From the NCBI RefSeq assembly GCF_002884975.1, contig NZ_PJKB01000002.1, positions 62,001-126,000 of the forward strand: 64,000 bases of DNA. Reading direction: 5' to 3'. The translations under genes were made by a program, and so were the position numbers. The notes beneath the pieces were generated by a model, which saw only the letters and a list, made by a program, of their open reading frames with translations, had not been told where the DNA came from and did no database searches. Positions within the stretch are counted from its first letter, which is position 1; each line of letters begins with the position of its first letter. Below, in pieces: positions 37,960 through 45,614 of this stretch. Origin of the DNA: Akkermansia muciniphila (lineage in GTDB: Bacteria > Verrucomicrobiota > Verrucomicrobiia > Verrucomicrobiales > Akkermansiaceae).

Positions 37960-38513
37960 TGGCGGAAGACTGGAACGACACGTTTTACGACCTTTTCCGC
38001 GAGGCGGTGGGGCGTTACCATGAAGGCCACAGGAATGTGGACGGCTTCTTTACGGACCAGGAAATCATCTTCCTGTCCTCCATCGGCTGCCGCACGCGGG
38101 AACTGTTTGACTTTGTGGAACTCTATGCCCGCACGGGAGAACCTTCCCCCACCACGGTACTACTGATGGCCGCGGTGCGCAGGGACTTCTTCCTGACCAT
38201 CCAGCACGGGCAATTTTACCAGGGCAAGCCCGTGATCGGGTATGATTTGCCAGGCTTTGGAGACGAATTAAGCGGCCTTCCCTACCTTCCGCGCCTGATT
38301 GCCAAGGCGCGGGCCAAGCTGGTCGGCTCCATGGGGGATGACATCATCTACTGCTGTGATAATGACCGCCGCTTCTTCCGGGAACACGGCAACATCCATC
38401 CCGCCGATTTCCTGCGGGTAGTATGGGCCGCGGGAGACAGTGACCCCAAGGTGTACGACTACGTGCGCCAGTGCACGCTGAGTTCCACGGCCAAGCCGGT
38501 CGATGGTGAATGA
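37956..38513 (+). CDS. DUF5069-like protein coupled to atpC
   Basis: A 185-residue soluble protein. The C-terminal part (about 95-180: YLPRLIAKARAKLVGSMGDD, FFREHGNIHPADFLRV, SDPKVYDYV) resembles the DUF5069 pattern from Verrucomicrobiota; this assignment is from memory and moderate. The ATG overlaps the atpC TGA by four bases, so it is made with ATP synthase and could take part in its assembly or control. No catalytic motif recognised. Confidence 0.75.
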   Translation: MMAEDWNDTFYDLFREAVGRYHEGHRNVDGFFTDQEIIFLSSIGCRTRELFDFVELYARTGEPSPTTVLLMAAVRRDFFLTIQHGQFYQGKPVIGYDLPGFGDELSGLPYLPRLIAKARAKLVGSMGDDIIYCCDNDRRFFREHGNIHPADFLRVVWAAGDSDPKVYDYVRQCTLSSTAKPVDGE

Positions 38514-38589
38514 TGTTTCTGCATCGTGCCTCCTTTTGGAGGGAGGAGGCCTGATAAAGCAGGGCGTCTGTAGAACTACCTCCAACTGA

Positions 38590-39648
38590 ATGGTGTTTTC
38601 ACACAGGTCGTACAGGGTGAATAATATAATAAAATGGATAAAAAATAATAAGAAAATCAGTTTTTCTATTATAGCATTATTGGCCTTGCTCATCTTTTTC
38701 CTTTATCCTGGCAATGATATTACATGCCTGGACATAGTACCCCCTGCGACAGCCAATATTCAATCTGCCCAGGCCGGAGATGTGTTAAAAATGGATATTC
38801 CCGATTCGGAACACAAGCTCACCTTGATTTTCATTCCAAAAGGAAGCTACCCAATTGCAAAATCCGACCATCGTACGGAAATTACTTATCCCTACTGGCT
38901 GGGGAAGTACGAAATCACACAGGAGGAATGGGAAAAGATGATGGGATGGATCCCGATTCCGGAATTGGAAGACAGATGGACCATCACAACGGGCGCACGG
39001 TACCCCATGTGCCAGGTATCCTATGATGAATGCCTGGATTTTTGTGATCGATTAACCGAGATTGCACGACAACAGGGGATTCTTCCGGAAGGATATTGCT
39101 TTTCCCTGCCTACGGAGGCACAGTGGGAGTTAGCCTATTCCTGCGGCAAGGAAACCGTTCTTCCCGATAATCTTGAGGAAGTAGCATGGATGAATCCTCA
39201 CGATGCCAATACAGGGGCCTATCCTGTGGGACAAAAAGAACCCAATGCATGGGGGTTTCATGACATGTTGGGCAACGTATGGGAGTTATGTGCGGATTTT
39301 TATCATTCTCATCGTTTGCATGGCAGCAATCCCGTCAACTGGAAAACGGATACCGGCAATTTATCAACCGATACTGGTTTATCAGTCACCTCCCTCGGGG
39401 GAGGAGTGTTTTCTTTCATACCCGATAATGAGAAAGATATACCTCGTGAAAGATATCATGCTGATTCAAGAAGAGCCAGTACCGGATTGAGAGTAGCGTT
39501 AGTCCCGGTTCAGCAACATCAATTGTTGAAAAAAAGGTTAAAACACCTACACCCTGTTCCGGATTGGCTGATAGACATCAAGGGTTCATTCGAACTGATC
39601 TGCATGTATATGAAAACATATTGGAAGACTTTAATGAATTATTGTTGA
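38590..39648 (+). CDS. Membrane-anchored FGE/SUMF1-fold protein, likely non-catalytic
   Basis: A 352-residue protein: short basic cytosolic N-terminus, one membrane helix (about 23-40) and an outward-facing formylglycine-generating-enzyme-type domain (about 65-310). Fold signatures are YWLGKYEITQEEWEKMM, PMCQVSYDECLDFCDRL, SLPTEAQWELAYSCG, GFHDMLGNVWELCADFY and STGLRVALV. The Cys pair that FGE uses near its final GGSW-type strand is missing (LGGGVFSFIPDNEKD instead), so sulfatase activation is unlikely. The region is visibly AT-richer than the flanks. A GTG at 38617 is an alternative start. Confidence 0.8.
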   Translation: MVFSHRSYRVNNIIKWIKNNKKISFSIIALLALLIFFLYPGNDITCLDIVPPATANIQSAQAGDVLKMDIPDSEHKLTLIFIPKGSYPIAKSDHRTEITYPYWLGKYEITQEEWEKMMGWIPIPELEDRWTITTGARYPMCQVSYDECLDFCDRLTEIARQQGILPEGYCFSLPTEAQWELAYSCGKETVLPDNLEEVAWMNPHDANTGAYPVGQKEPNAWGFHDMLGNVWELCADFYHSHRLHGSNPVNWKTDTGNLSTDTGLSVTSLGGGVFSFIPDNEKDIPRERYHADSRRASTGLRVALVPVQQHQLLKKRLKHLHPVPDWLIDIKGSFELICMYMKTYWKTLMNYC

Positions 39649-39661
39649 AGGTATAGACAAG

Positions 39662-39940
39662 ATGAATACAAAAAATGTTATAACTTGGGTCATTCCCATT
39701 ATTTTGTTTGTTGTTAATATATGTGTTACGTATGTTCTACAGCAATTTTATAATAAAAATAATGACACGCAATTGGGGTATTTGGTTTTCTATTTAATTC
39801 TTGTTTTTTTGATCTTTTTGTTTTGTTGGGTGTACTCTTTCTTCTCAAACAGGAAAAAACCATTGATATTTATTGCTGTTTCCATGGTTTACTTTTTTGT
39901 TATATTTTCAATATTATCATTAATTTTTCCGTTCCTTTAA
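39662..39940 (+). CDS. Small three-helix membrane protein
   Basis: A 92-residue very hydrophobic protein with three predicted helices (about 7-27, 40-61 and 68-91) joined by basic or polar loops (QQFYNKNND, SNRKKP). No family recognised. It starts 13 bases after the FGE-like gene and shares its AT-rich composition, so the two were probably acquired and are transcribed together. Confidence 0.7.
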   Translation: MNTKNVITWVIPIILFVVNICVTYVLQQFYNKNNDTQLGYLVFYLILVFLIFLFCWVYSFFSNRKKPLIFIAVSMVYFFVIFSILSLIFPFL

Positions 39941-40253
39941 GAGTCTATTACTGTTTTAATAGTATCCTTAATGCATGATATTTTACTTAAATTAATCCAT
40001 GCTGAATGTGCTTGATCGAAATAATAAGGAAATCCATGAAATGACATGTGTTTCATTTTAAACAAGCGTTATAAGTTTTAACAAAAACAAGCCCTCCGGG
40101 AGCAGCAACTTTCCGGAGGGCTTGTTTTTGTAGATTCGTATCAAATAATTTTGATGGTTGTATATTCTTTTAAGCTGCGCCTTTCTCAATAAGGGTGGCA
40201 GCATGAGAGTTATCTATGAAAATTACTGATTTTGAATGCAGAAAGCCCTTTCA
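39941..40253. other. AT-rich intergenic region with a shared terminator
   Basis: 313 bases without a credible gene between two convergent units. It carries the bidirectional hairpin at 40081-40131; the rest is AT-rich with only short chance palindromes. No integrase, tRNA or attachment-site repeat was seen at this edge of the AT-rich island. Confidence 0.6.
40081..40131. terminator. Bidirectional terminator
   Basis: A 19- to 20-bp perfect stem with ACAAAAACAAGCCCTCCGG on the left arm (40081-40099) and its complement at 40113-40131, around a 13-base loop. The outer A-tract/T-tract gives a U-run in both directions, serving the AT-rich pair (+) and the SprT-like gene (-). Confidence 0.93.
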
Positions 40254-40784
40254 TTATGACGTCGGTGGGTTCTGCGTCTCATAGAGAATCAATTCAAGCT
40301 GGCCCAGCGTATCGGGGCGGCCTTTCAGGGCCATGCGCTTGAGGTATTTGGCGAAGGCGGGGCGGCGGTGGTATTTGCCGACGACTTCGCCCGTTGTTTT
40401 CAGGCGCAGGAGGTACTTGTACGTGGTGACGCGGATGGCGTCCGGTTTGGCGGCGGCGCAGGGGACGGCCCCTATTTCCCGGCAGATTTGTTTCCACCGC
40501 GCGCCGTGGGTGCGTTCTCCGTGGCGCGTCCAGGCCAGGGCGTGGGCTATCTCGTGCAGGATGGTGTCACGGATTTCATGGGGGGCTTCCAGATTGGCGC
40601 GGACAAAGTGGACGGAAATGGAAATGCTTTTTTCCAGCAGGCGGCATACGCCCAGCCGCCTGCGGGCACGGTCCCAGCCGAATTTCCAGTCCGGGAGGCC
40701 CAGTTCATCCATTTTCAGGCGGGCATAAATTTCAATGTCCCGGAAGCTGTCGCGGTTGCCGGATTGGAGGTTCCCGATGGTCAT
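40254..40784 (-). CDS. SprT-like zinc metalloprotease-fold protein
   Basis: A 176-residue protein from the start chosen here. The zinc site is HEIAHALAW (H77, E78, H81) with a third ligand probably H93 in THGARWKQI, the SprT/Spartan pattern. Bacterial SprT function is poorly known; the eukaryotic relatives cut DNA-protein crosslinks. The frame stays open up to 40919, but residues upstream of 40784 (MTIGNLQSGN) do not look conserved. No clear Shine-Dalgarno decides the start. Confidence 0.82.
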   Translation of the reverse strand: MTIGNLQSGNRDSFRDIEIYARLKMDELGLPDWKFGWDRARRRLGVCRLLEKSISISVHFVRANLEAPHEIRDTILHEIAHALAWTRHGERTHGARWKQICREIGAVPCAAAKPDAIRVTTYKYLLRLKTTGEVVGKYHRRPAFAKYLKRMALKGRPDTLGQLELILYETQNPPTS

Positions 40785-40963
40785 GCTGCGGGGAGAGCAT
40801 AGCACGGAACGCAGGGAAGGAAATACGGAGAAGGGCATCATGACGGAGTTGCCGCAGAGAATATGATTTTTTATGGGAACAGCCGTTTTTCTCTGCAGAC
40901 CCGCGAAAAAAGAACGCATGCGGAAAGGTTGAAGGGCAGTGCGACGTAATAGGAAATATCGCC

Positions 40964-42085
40964 ATGAGTTCAGCTTCCGATACCAAGCCGCAGAGGATTG
41001 CGGCCATTGACGCCCTGCGGGGTTTTGACATGTTTTTCCTGACGGGGGGGCTGGCCCTGGTGGTAGCCGGCATTAATCTTTTTTATGACCAGAGCCCCGC
41101 ATGGCTGGTGAAGCACAGCACGCACGTGAACTGGGAAGGGTTTGCGGCCTGGGACCTGGTGATGCCTCTTTTCCTGTTCATTGTGGGGACGGCCATGCCG
41201 TTTTCCTTTTCCAAGCGCATTGGCACGGAACCCATGTGGAAGATTTACCTGAAGGTGGCCAAGCGGGTGGTGGTGCTTTTTTTGCTGGGCATGGTGGTGC
41301 AGGGGAACCTGCTGAGTTTTGAACCGTCTAAAATGTCCCTGTACTGCAATACTCTCCAGGCCATCGCCTCCGGCTATCTGATTGCGGCCATTTGCCTTCT
41401 TCATCTGTCCATCCGGTGGCAGGTGGTCGTCACTGGCCTGCTGCTGGCCGTTTACTGGCTGGTCATGAAGTTCATTCCCTTTTCCGATCCCGTGGTAGGT
41501 TCATGCCCGGCCGGCATGCTGGAGCCGGGAAGGAACCTGGCCCTGCTGCTGGACAAGTACCTGATGGGAGACTGGCAGGATGGAACGAATTACGCCTGGA
41601 TTCTGGCCCAGTTCGGTTTTGGGGCCATGACCATGCTCGGGCTGCTGGGCGGGCAGATATTGAAAAGGGTGCAGGGGCATGGAAAAAAATTGCTCTGGCT
41701 TCTGGGTTCAGGCGCGGGCTGCCTGGTCCTGGGGTATGTCTGGAGCCTGGATTTTCCGATCATCAAGCATCTGTTTACCAGTTCCATGGTGCTGTGGGCG
41801 GCGGGCTGGTGCTATTTCCTGCTGGCCCTGTTTTACCTGCTGACGGACGTGCTGAAACTGAACTGGCTGACGTTCTTTTTCTCCGTGATCGGGAGTAACG
41901 CCATTTTCGTATACATGTGGGCGGAGTTGTGCCCTCCCACACGCAATTTCTCCCGCGTGCTGTTCACCGGGTTGAGCGAGTGCTTCGGGGATGCGAACCG
42001 GTTTGTCTTTTATTTGTGCAATTACGCCCTGATTTGGGGCGTGCTGTATTACATGTACAAAAACCGGACCTTCATCAAGGTCTAG
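40964..42085 (+). CDS. NagX/HGSNAT-type membrane acyltransferase (second copy)
   Basis: A 373-residue polytopic protein with IAAIDALRGFDMFFLTGGLAL at the N-terminus, HSTHVNWEGFAAWDLVMPLFLFIVGTAMPFSFSKR and about ten helices, the DUF5009/NagX pattern. Related in plan to the minus-strand gene at 24147-25268, but clearly diverged from it. It lies 100-130 bases upstream of the sugar aminotransferase on the same strand, so a link to the acetylated amino-sugar cluster is possible but not shown. Confidence 0.83.
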   Translation: MSSASDTKPQRIAAIDALRGFDMFFLTGGLALVVAGINLFYDQSPAWLVKHSTHVNWEGFAAWDLVMPLFLFIVGTAMPFSFSKRIGTEPMWKIYLKVAKRVVVLFLLGMVVQGNLLSFEPSKMSLYCNTLQAIASGYLIAAICLLHLSIRWQVVVTGLLLAVYWLVMKFIPFSDPVVGSCPAGMLEPGRNLALLLDKYLMGDWQDGTNYAWILAQFGFGAMTMLGLLGGQILKRVQGHGKKLLWLLGSGAGCLVLGYVWSLDFPIIKHLFTSSMVLWAAGWCYFLLALFYLLTDVLKLNWLTFFFSVIGSNAIFVYMWAELCPPTRNFSRVLFTGLSECFGDANRFVFYLCNYALIWGVLYYMYKNRTFIKV

Positions 42086-42212
42086 GCTTGTTTTCAGCAC
42101 TCCGTTCATAGTAGGGTCTTCCGCATGCGGGGGCGTTGCTTCTGGAACGTCCTCCGCAGGACCGGCATGCCCGTGCCGGGCGTTCATCATGAGCCGGTCC
42201 TTTCTGGAAGCC

Positions 42213-43352
42213 ATGGAGATTCCCTTCAACCAACCTCACAAACACGGTCCCGAACTGGATTACATCCGGGACGCCATCCAGCGTGCCCATTTATGCGGGG
42301 ACGGCTATTATACGAAGAAATGCCATGAATTGCTCGTGGAGCGCACCGGGGCCGGGAAGGCCCTGCTGGTCCATTCCGGAACCGCGGCGCTGGAAATGGC
42401 CGCCCTGCTGATCGGCTGCCAGCCGGGAGACGAGATTATCATGCCTTCCTACACATTCGTTTCCACGGCGAACGCGTTTGTCCTGCGCGGCGCCGTTCCC
42501 GTCTTCGTGGACATCAGGCCGGATACCCAGAACATTGACGAAACGCTGATTGAAGCGGCCATTACGGACCGTACCCGCGCCATCTGCGTGGTTCATTACG
42601 CGGGGGTGGCGTGCGATATGGATGCCGTCATGGACATAGCCCGGCGGCACCGCCTGTATGTGATTGAAGATGCGGCCCAGGGCGTAGGCTCCTGCTACAA
42701 GGGACGCAGGCTCGGTTCCATCGGCCATTTGGGGTGCTACAGCTTCCATGAAACCAAGAATGTTATTTCAGGCGAGGGCGGCGCCCTGCTGGTGAATGAC
42801 CCGGACCTGATGGAACGTGCGGAGATTATCCGGGAAAAAGGGACCAACCGGGCCAAGTTTTTCCGCGGCCAGGTGGACAAGTACACCTGGGTGGACGTAG
42901 GTTCCTCCTATCTTCCCGGGGAAATGACCGCCGCCTATCTGTACGCCCAGCTTGAGCACGGGCAGGAGATCAACGGGGAAAGGTTGAAGTGGTGGAACAT
43001 GTACCACCGCGCGCTGGAACCTCTGGAAAAACAGGGCGTCCTGCGGCGTCCATGCGTTCCGGAACACTGCGTGCATAACGCGCACATGTATTACATCCTG
43101 CTCAATTCTCTGGAGGAGCGCACCAGCCTGATTGGCAAACTGGCGGAATGCGGAATCAAGGCCGTGTTCCACTACATCCCCCTCCATTCCTCCCCCGCCG
43201 GGGTGAGGTTCGGGCGTTGTGCCGGGCCCATGCCGCACACGGACCGCACCAGTGAAACGCTGCTGAGGCTTCCCCTGTATTATGACCTGGGGGAAGAGGG
43301 GTGCCGGGAAGTGCTGCGGGCCGGGTTTGGCCTGGAAGAGTTTGAAGAATGA
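42213..43352 (+). CDS. wecE: dTDP-4-amino-4,6-dideoxygalactose transaminase (WecE/RffA type)
   Basis: PLP-dependent sugar aminotransferase converting a dTDP-4-keto-6-deoxyhexose to its 4-amino sugar, in E. coli for Fuc4NAc of enterobacterial common antigen. Residues: MEIPFNQPHKHGPELDYI, VHSGTAALEMAALL, PSYTFVSTANAFVL, IEDAAQGVG and the PLP lysine K182 in SFHETKNVISGEGGAL, near K181 of E. coli WecE. The start at 42213 aligns with family N-termini (MIPFN); an ATG at 42189 is also possible. First of an overlapping gene series. Confidence 0.9.
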   Translation: MEIPFNQPHKHGPELDYIRDAIQRAHLCGDGYYTKKCHELLVERTGAGKALLVHSGTAALEMAALLIGCQPGDEIIMPSYTFVSTANAFVLRGAVPVFVDIRPDTQNIDETLIEAAITDRTRAICVVHYAGVACDMDAVMDIARRHRLYVIEDAAQGVGSCYKGRRLGSIGHLGCYSFHETKNVISGEGGALLVNDPDLMERAEIIREKGTNRAKFFRGQVDKYTWVDVGSSYLPGEMTAAYLYAQLEHGQEINGERLKWWNMYHRALEPLEKQGVLRRPCVPEHCVHNAHMYYILLNSLEERTSLIGKLAECGIKAVFHYIPLHSSPAGVRFGRCAGPMPHTDRTSETLLRLPLYYDLGEEGCREVLRAGFGLEEFEE

Positions 43353-43849
43353 TGAAGATTCACCTGGTCAACGTGTCCGATGTGGACGAGGCCATGCGCA
43401 TGCAGCTCCGCATGTGGCGCAATTCCGATGCGGTCAGCCCTTTTTTTCTGCTGGACCAGGTGACGGAGGACCAGCACCGGGCATGGCTGGAAAGGAATAT
43501 CCGCGGGGAGGACGCCCTTGCCTGCGTGATTTATGCGGACCGGGTTCCGCTGGGGCTGGTGTACCTGCCGTGGTTTGACCGCGCCGCGCGCCGCGGGGAG
43601 ATAGGCATTTATCTGTATGACCGGGGATTCAGGGAACTGCGCCCGGCTTCCGCCGCGTATGCGCGGATGATGGAGCTGGCCGCGGGAGATTTGGGACTGG
43701 AAAGGCTGTGCGCACGGATTTTGGAAGACAATTCCAGCTCCATCCGCTTTCATGAGCGCATGGGGTTCGCCCATGCTCCGGAAGAGGACGGGGAATGCGC
43801 GAAGAACGGAGAGAGGAAGCGCGTTCTGATGTACGTAAAAACGTTATGA
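43349..43849 (+). CDS. GNAT-family N-acetyltransferase, probably of the 4-amino sugar
   Basis: A 166-residue GNAT protein with the RMWRN motif (21-25) seen in RimJ/PseH/sugar acetyltransferases and a C-terminal LEDNSSSIRFHERMGF acetyl-CoA-site region. By position directly after a WecE homologue (ATGA overlap of four bases) it likely acetylates the amino group made by that enzyme, the role WecD plays in E. coli. Substrate is inferred from context. Confidence 0.82.
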   Translation: MMKIHLVNVSDVDEAMRMQLRMWRNSDAVSPFFLLDQVTEDQHRAWLERNIRGEDALACVIYADRVPLGLVYLPWFDRAARRGEIGIYLYDRGFRELRPASAAYARMMELAAGDLGLERLCARILEDNSSSIRFHERMGFAHAPEEDGECAKNGERKRVLMYVKTL

Positions 43850-44784
43850 CTGATCCACAGGTTCAACTGTCCATCGTGGCTACCGTGTATTGCACGGGTT
43901 CCTATCTGGCGGAATTCTGTTCCCGCAGTTTTGCCGCCGCGCTTGAGGCGGGTTACGATCCCTCCCGTACGGAGGTGGTGCTGGTCAATGACGGCTGTCC
44001 GCGGGGAGGGCTGGAAGATGCCCTGAAGGAACGGGAAAAGGACAGCCGCGTGCGCGTGGTGGATTTGTCCCGCAACTTCGGCCACCATCTGGCCATGTAT
44101 GTGGCGTGCGAGGAAGCACGGGGAGAACGTGTGTTCCTGATTGACAGTGATTTGGAGGAAGCTCCCGAGTGGCTGGGGGATTTTTCCCGGGAGATGGAAG
44201 GGACCGGGGCGGATGTGGTTTACGGCGTACAGGAGAAGAGGAAGGGCGGTCTGTTTGAATCTGTCTCCGGAGAGTTGTTTTATACGGTGTTCAACCTGCT
44301 TTCCGACCAGCAGATTACAAGGAACATGGTCACGGCGCGGCTGATGAGCGCGCGTTTCCTGCGGGAAATGCTGAAGTTCCAGGACCGGGAGCCCTTCTTC
44401 TTCGGCCTGTGCGTTTCCGCCGGCTTCCGGCAGGTGCCGTGCATGGTGAAGAAAGCCTCCACCTCCCCCACCACGTATACGTTCCGCAAGAAGATGGCGC
44501 TGGCGGTGAATTCCGTGGTCTCCTACAGCGCCAGGCCGCTGGTGTACATTTCCTACTTCGGCATGGGGGTGACGCTGGTTGCCATGCTGTACGTCGCGTG
44601 GGTGCTTGTCCGGCAGCTTCTGTATAATGTGGCCCCTCCGGGGTGGGCCTCCTCCGTGGCCTCCATCTGGCTGGTGGGTGGCCTGATCCTGATGTGCCTG
44701 GGAGTCATCGGCATCTACATCTCCAAGATTTACAATGAAACCAAGCACAGGCCCGCCGTGGTAGTGGCGCGCCGGTATGAGTGA
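43846..44784 (+). CDS. GT2 polyisoprenyl-phosphate glycosyltransferase
   Basis: A 312-residue GT-A enzyme with two C-terminal membrane helices (about 228-255 and 268-293), the ArnC/DPM1/GtrB plan. Conserved features are VLVNDG (D49), FLIDSDLEE (D100, D102) and NFGHHLAM. Such enzymes load a sugar from a nucleotide donor onto undecaprenyl phosphate on the cytosolic face. Start at 43846 overlaps the acetyltransferase stop (ATGA). The likely donor is the acetylated 4-amino sugar of the two upstream genes. Confidence 0.88.
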   Translation: MTDPQVQLSIVATVYCTGSYLAEFCSRSFAAALEAGYDPSRTEVVLVNDGCPRGGLEDALKEREKDSRVRVVDLSRNFGHHLAMYVACEEARGERVFLIDSDLEEAPEWLGDFSREMEGTGADVVYGVQEKRKGGLFESVSGELFYTVFNLLSDQQITRNMVTARLMSARFLREMLKFQDREPFFFGLCVSAGFRQVPCMVKKASTSPTTYTFRKKMALAVNSVVSYSARPLVYISYFGMGVTLVAMLYVAWVLVRQLLYNVAPPGWASSVASIWLVGGLILMCLGVIGIYISKIYNETKHRPAVVVARRYE

Positions 44785-44807
44785 GTTTCCCCCGGCTCTT
44801 TTCCCCT

Positions 44808-45149
44808 ATGATCAACTACCTTGTCCTTCACCTCCTATTTGTCATTTACGCCCTGAATACCGTCCTGGGGCGCATGGCGGCCCCCTATGGCTGGACGGAC
44901 TGGCGCAAGTACGCTTTCCTGGCCGGCGTGCTGTTCCTGCTGGGCATTTATGCGGCGGGATGGCAGGTGATGCTGAAAAAATTCAATCTGGGCGTGGCCT
45001 ACGCCAACCGTTCCGCCGTCGTCCTCTGGGGTATTCTGCTGGCGTGGCTCTGCCTGGGGGAAACCCTCTCCTGGACGCTGGCGGCGGGGGCGGTGCTGAT
45101 CATCAGCGGCATTATTCTGGTTTCCACGGAGGAGGACGCGCATGAATGA
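44808..45149 (+). CDS. SMR/EamA-like half transporter, ArnE-like
   Basis: A 113-residue four-helix membrane protein: NLGVAYANRSAVVLWGILLAWLCLGE and LAAGAVLIISGIILVS are typical of the SMR/EamA half-repeat. A GTG at 44781 overlapping the GT2 stop (GTGA) would add nine residues and continue the overlap pattern; the ATG at 44808 begins just before the first helix. With the next gene it forms a pair like ArnE/ArnF, proposed flippases of undecaprenyl-phosphate-aminoarabinose. Confidence 0.78.
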   Translation: MINYLVLHLLFVIYALNTVLGRMAAPYGWTDWRKYAFLAGVLFLLGIYAAGWQVMLKKFNLGVAYANRSAVVLWGILLAWLCLGETLSWTLAAGAVLIISGIILVSTEEDAHE

Positions 45150-45486
45150 GGAATTCTACATCGGCCTGAACCTGTTTTCCGTTTTTCTGGCGTCCTGCAC
45201 GCAGGTGATTCTGAAAAAATCCGCCATGAACGAACGGCTGACCGGCATTTCCTATTTCGTGAATCCGGCCACCGTGACGGCATATTCCATTTTCTTGGGC
45301 TGCTGCCTTCTGACGTTTTACTGCCTGTCCCACCTGCCGATGATTACGGTGAACGTGCTGGAGTGTTCCGCGTACGTGTACATCCTTTTCTTTGACCGGA
45401 TTTTTTTCGGCAAGCCGATTACCTTGCGCAAGATAGGGGGGAACCTGATGATTATTGCGGGCATCATTATCTGCCTGAACCGCTGA
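45142..45486 (+). CDS. SMR/EamA-like half transporter, ArnF-like
   Basis: A 114-residue four-helix protein with SCTQVILKKSAMNE in helix 1, VNVLECSAYVYILFFDRIFFGKPITLRKIGGNLMII split over 71-106, and a conserved acidic residue in helix 3. It overlaps the upstream partner by eight bases and probably dimerises with it as a lipid-linked sugar flippase. Confidence 0.78.
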   Translation: MNEEFYIGLNLFSVFLASCTQVILKKSAMNERLTGISYFVNPATVTAYSIFLGCCLLTFYCLSHLPMITVNVLECSAYVYILFFDRIFFGKPITLRKIGGNLMIIAGIIICLNR

Positions 45487-45538
45487 GGCGGGTGCAACGG
45501 CCTTTTGACTTTCCCTCCGTGTGCGCCGGGATCGGCTC

Positions 45539-45567
45539 TTGACTTTCATTTTCCCCGTTTCTAGTAT
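45539..45567 (+). promoter_or_regulatory. Promoter for the GT-C-like gene
   Basis: TTGACT (45539-45544), 17 bases, TAGTAT (45562-45567), followed 48 bases later by the start codon with AGGGA at 45602-45606. TTGACTTTC also occurs once more at 45505-45513, making a direct repeat 34 bases apart. Confidence 0.5.
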
Positions 45568-45614
45568 GCGGGCCCGGGCAGGGAGAATAGCCCCCAAAGT
45601 CAGGGAATTTGCTT

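Noticed and set aside
38590-39648. Active formylglycine-generating enzyme for sulfatases
   Set aside because: The catalytic cysteine pair is absent although the fold motifs are present.
38514-40253. Genomic island bounded by a tRNA or integrase
   Set aside because: No integrase, tRNA or direct-repeat boundary was found; only composition supports acquisition.
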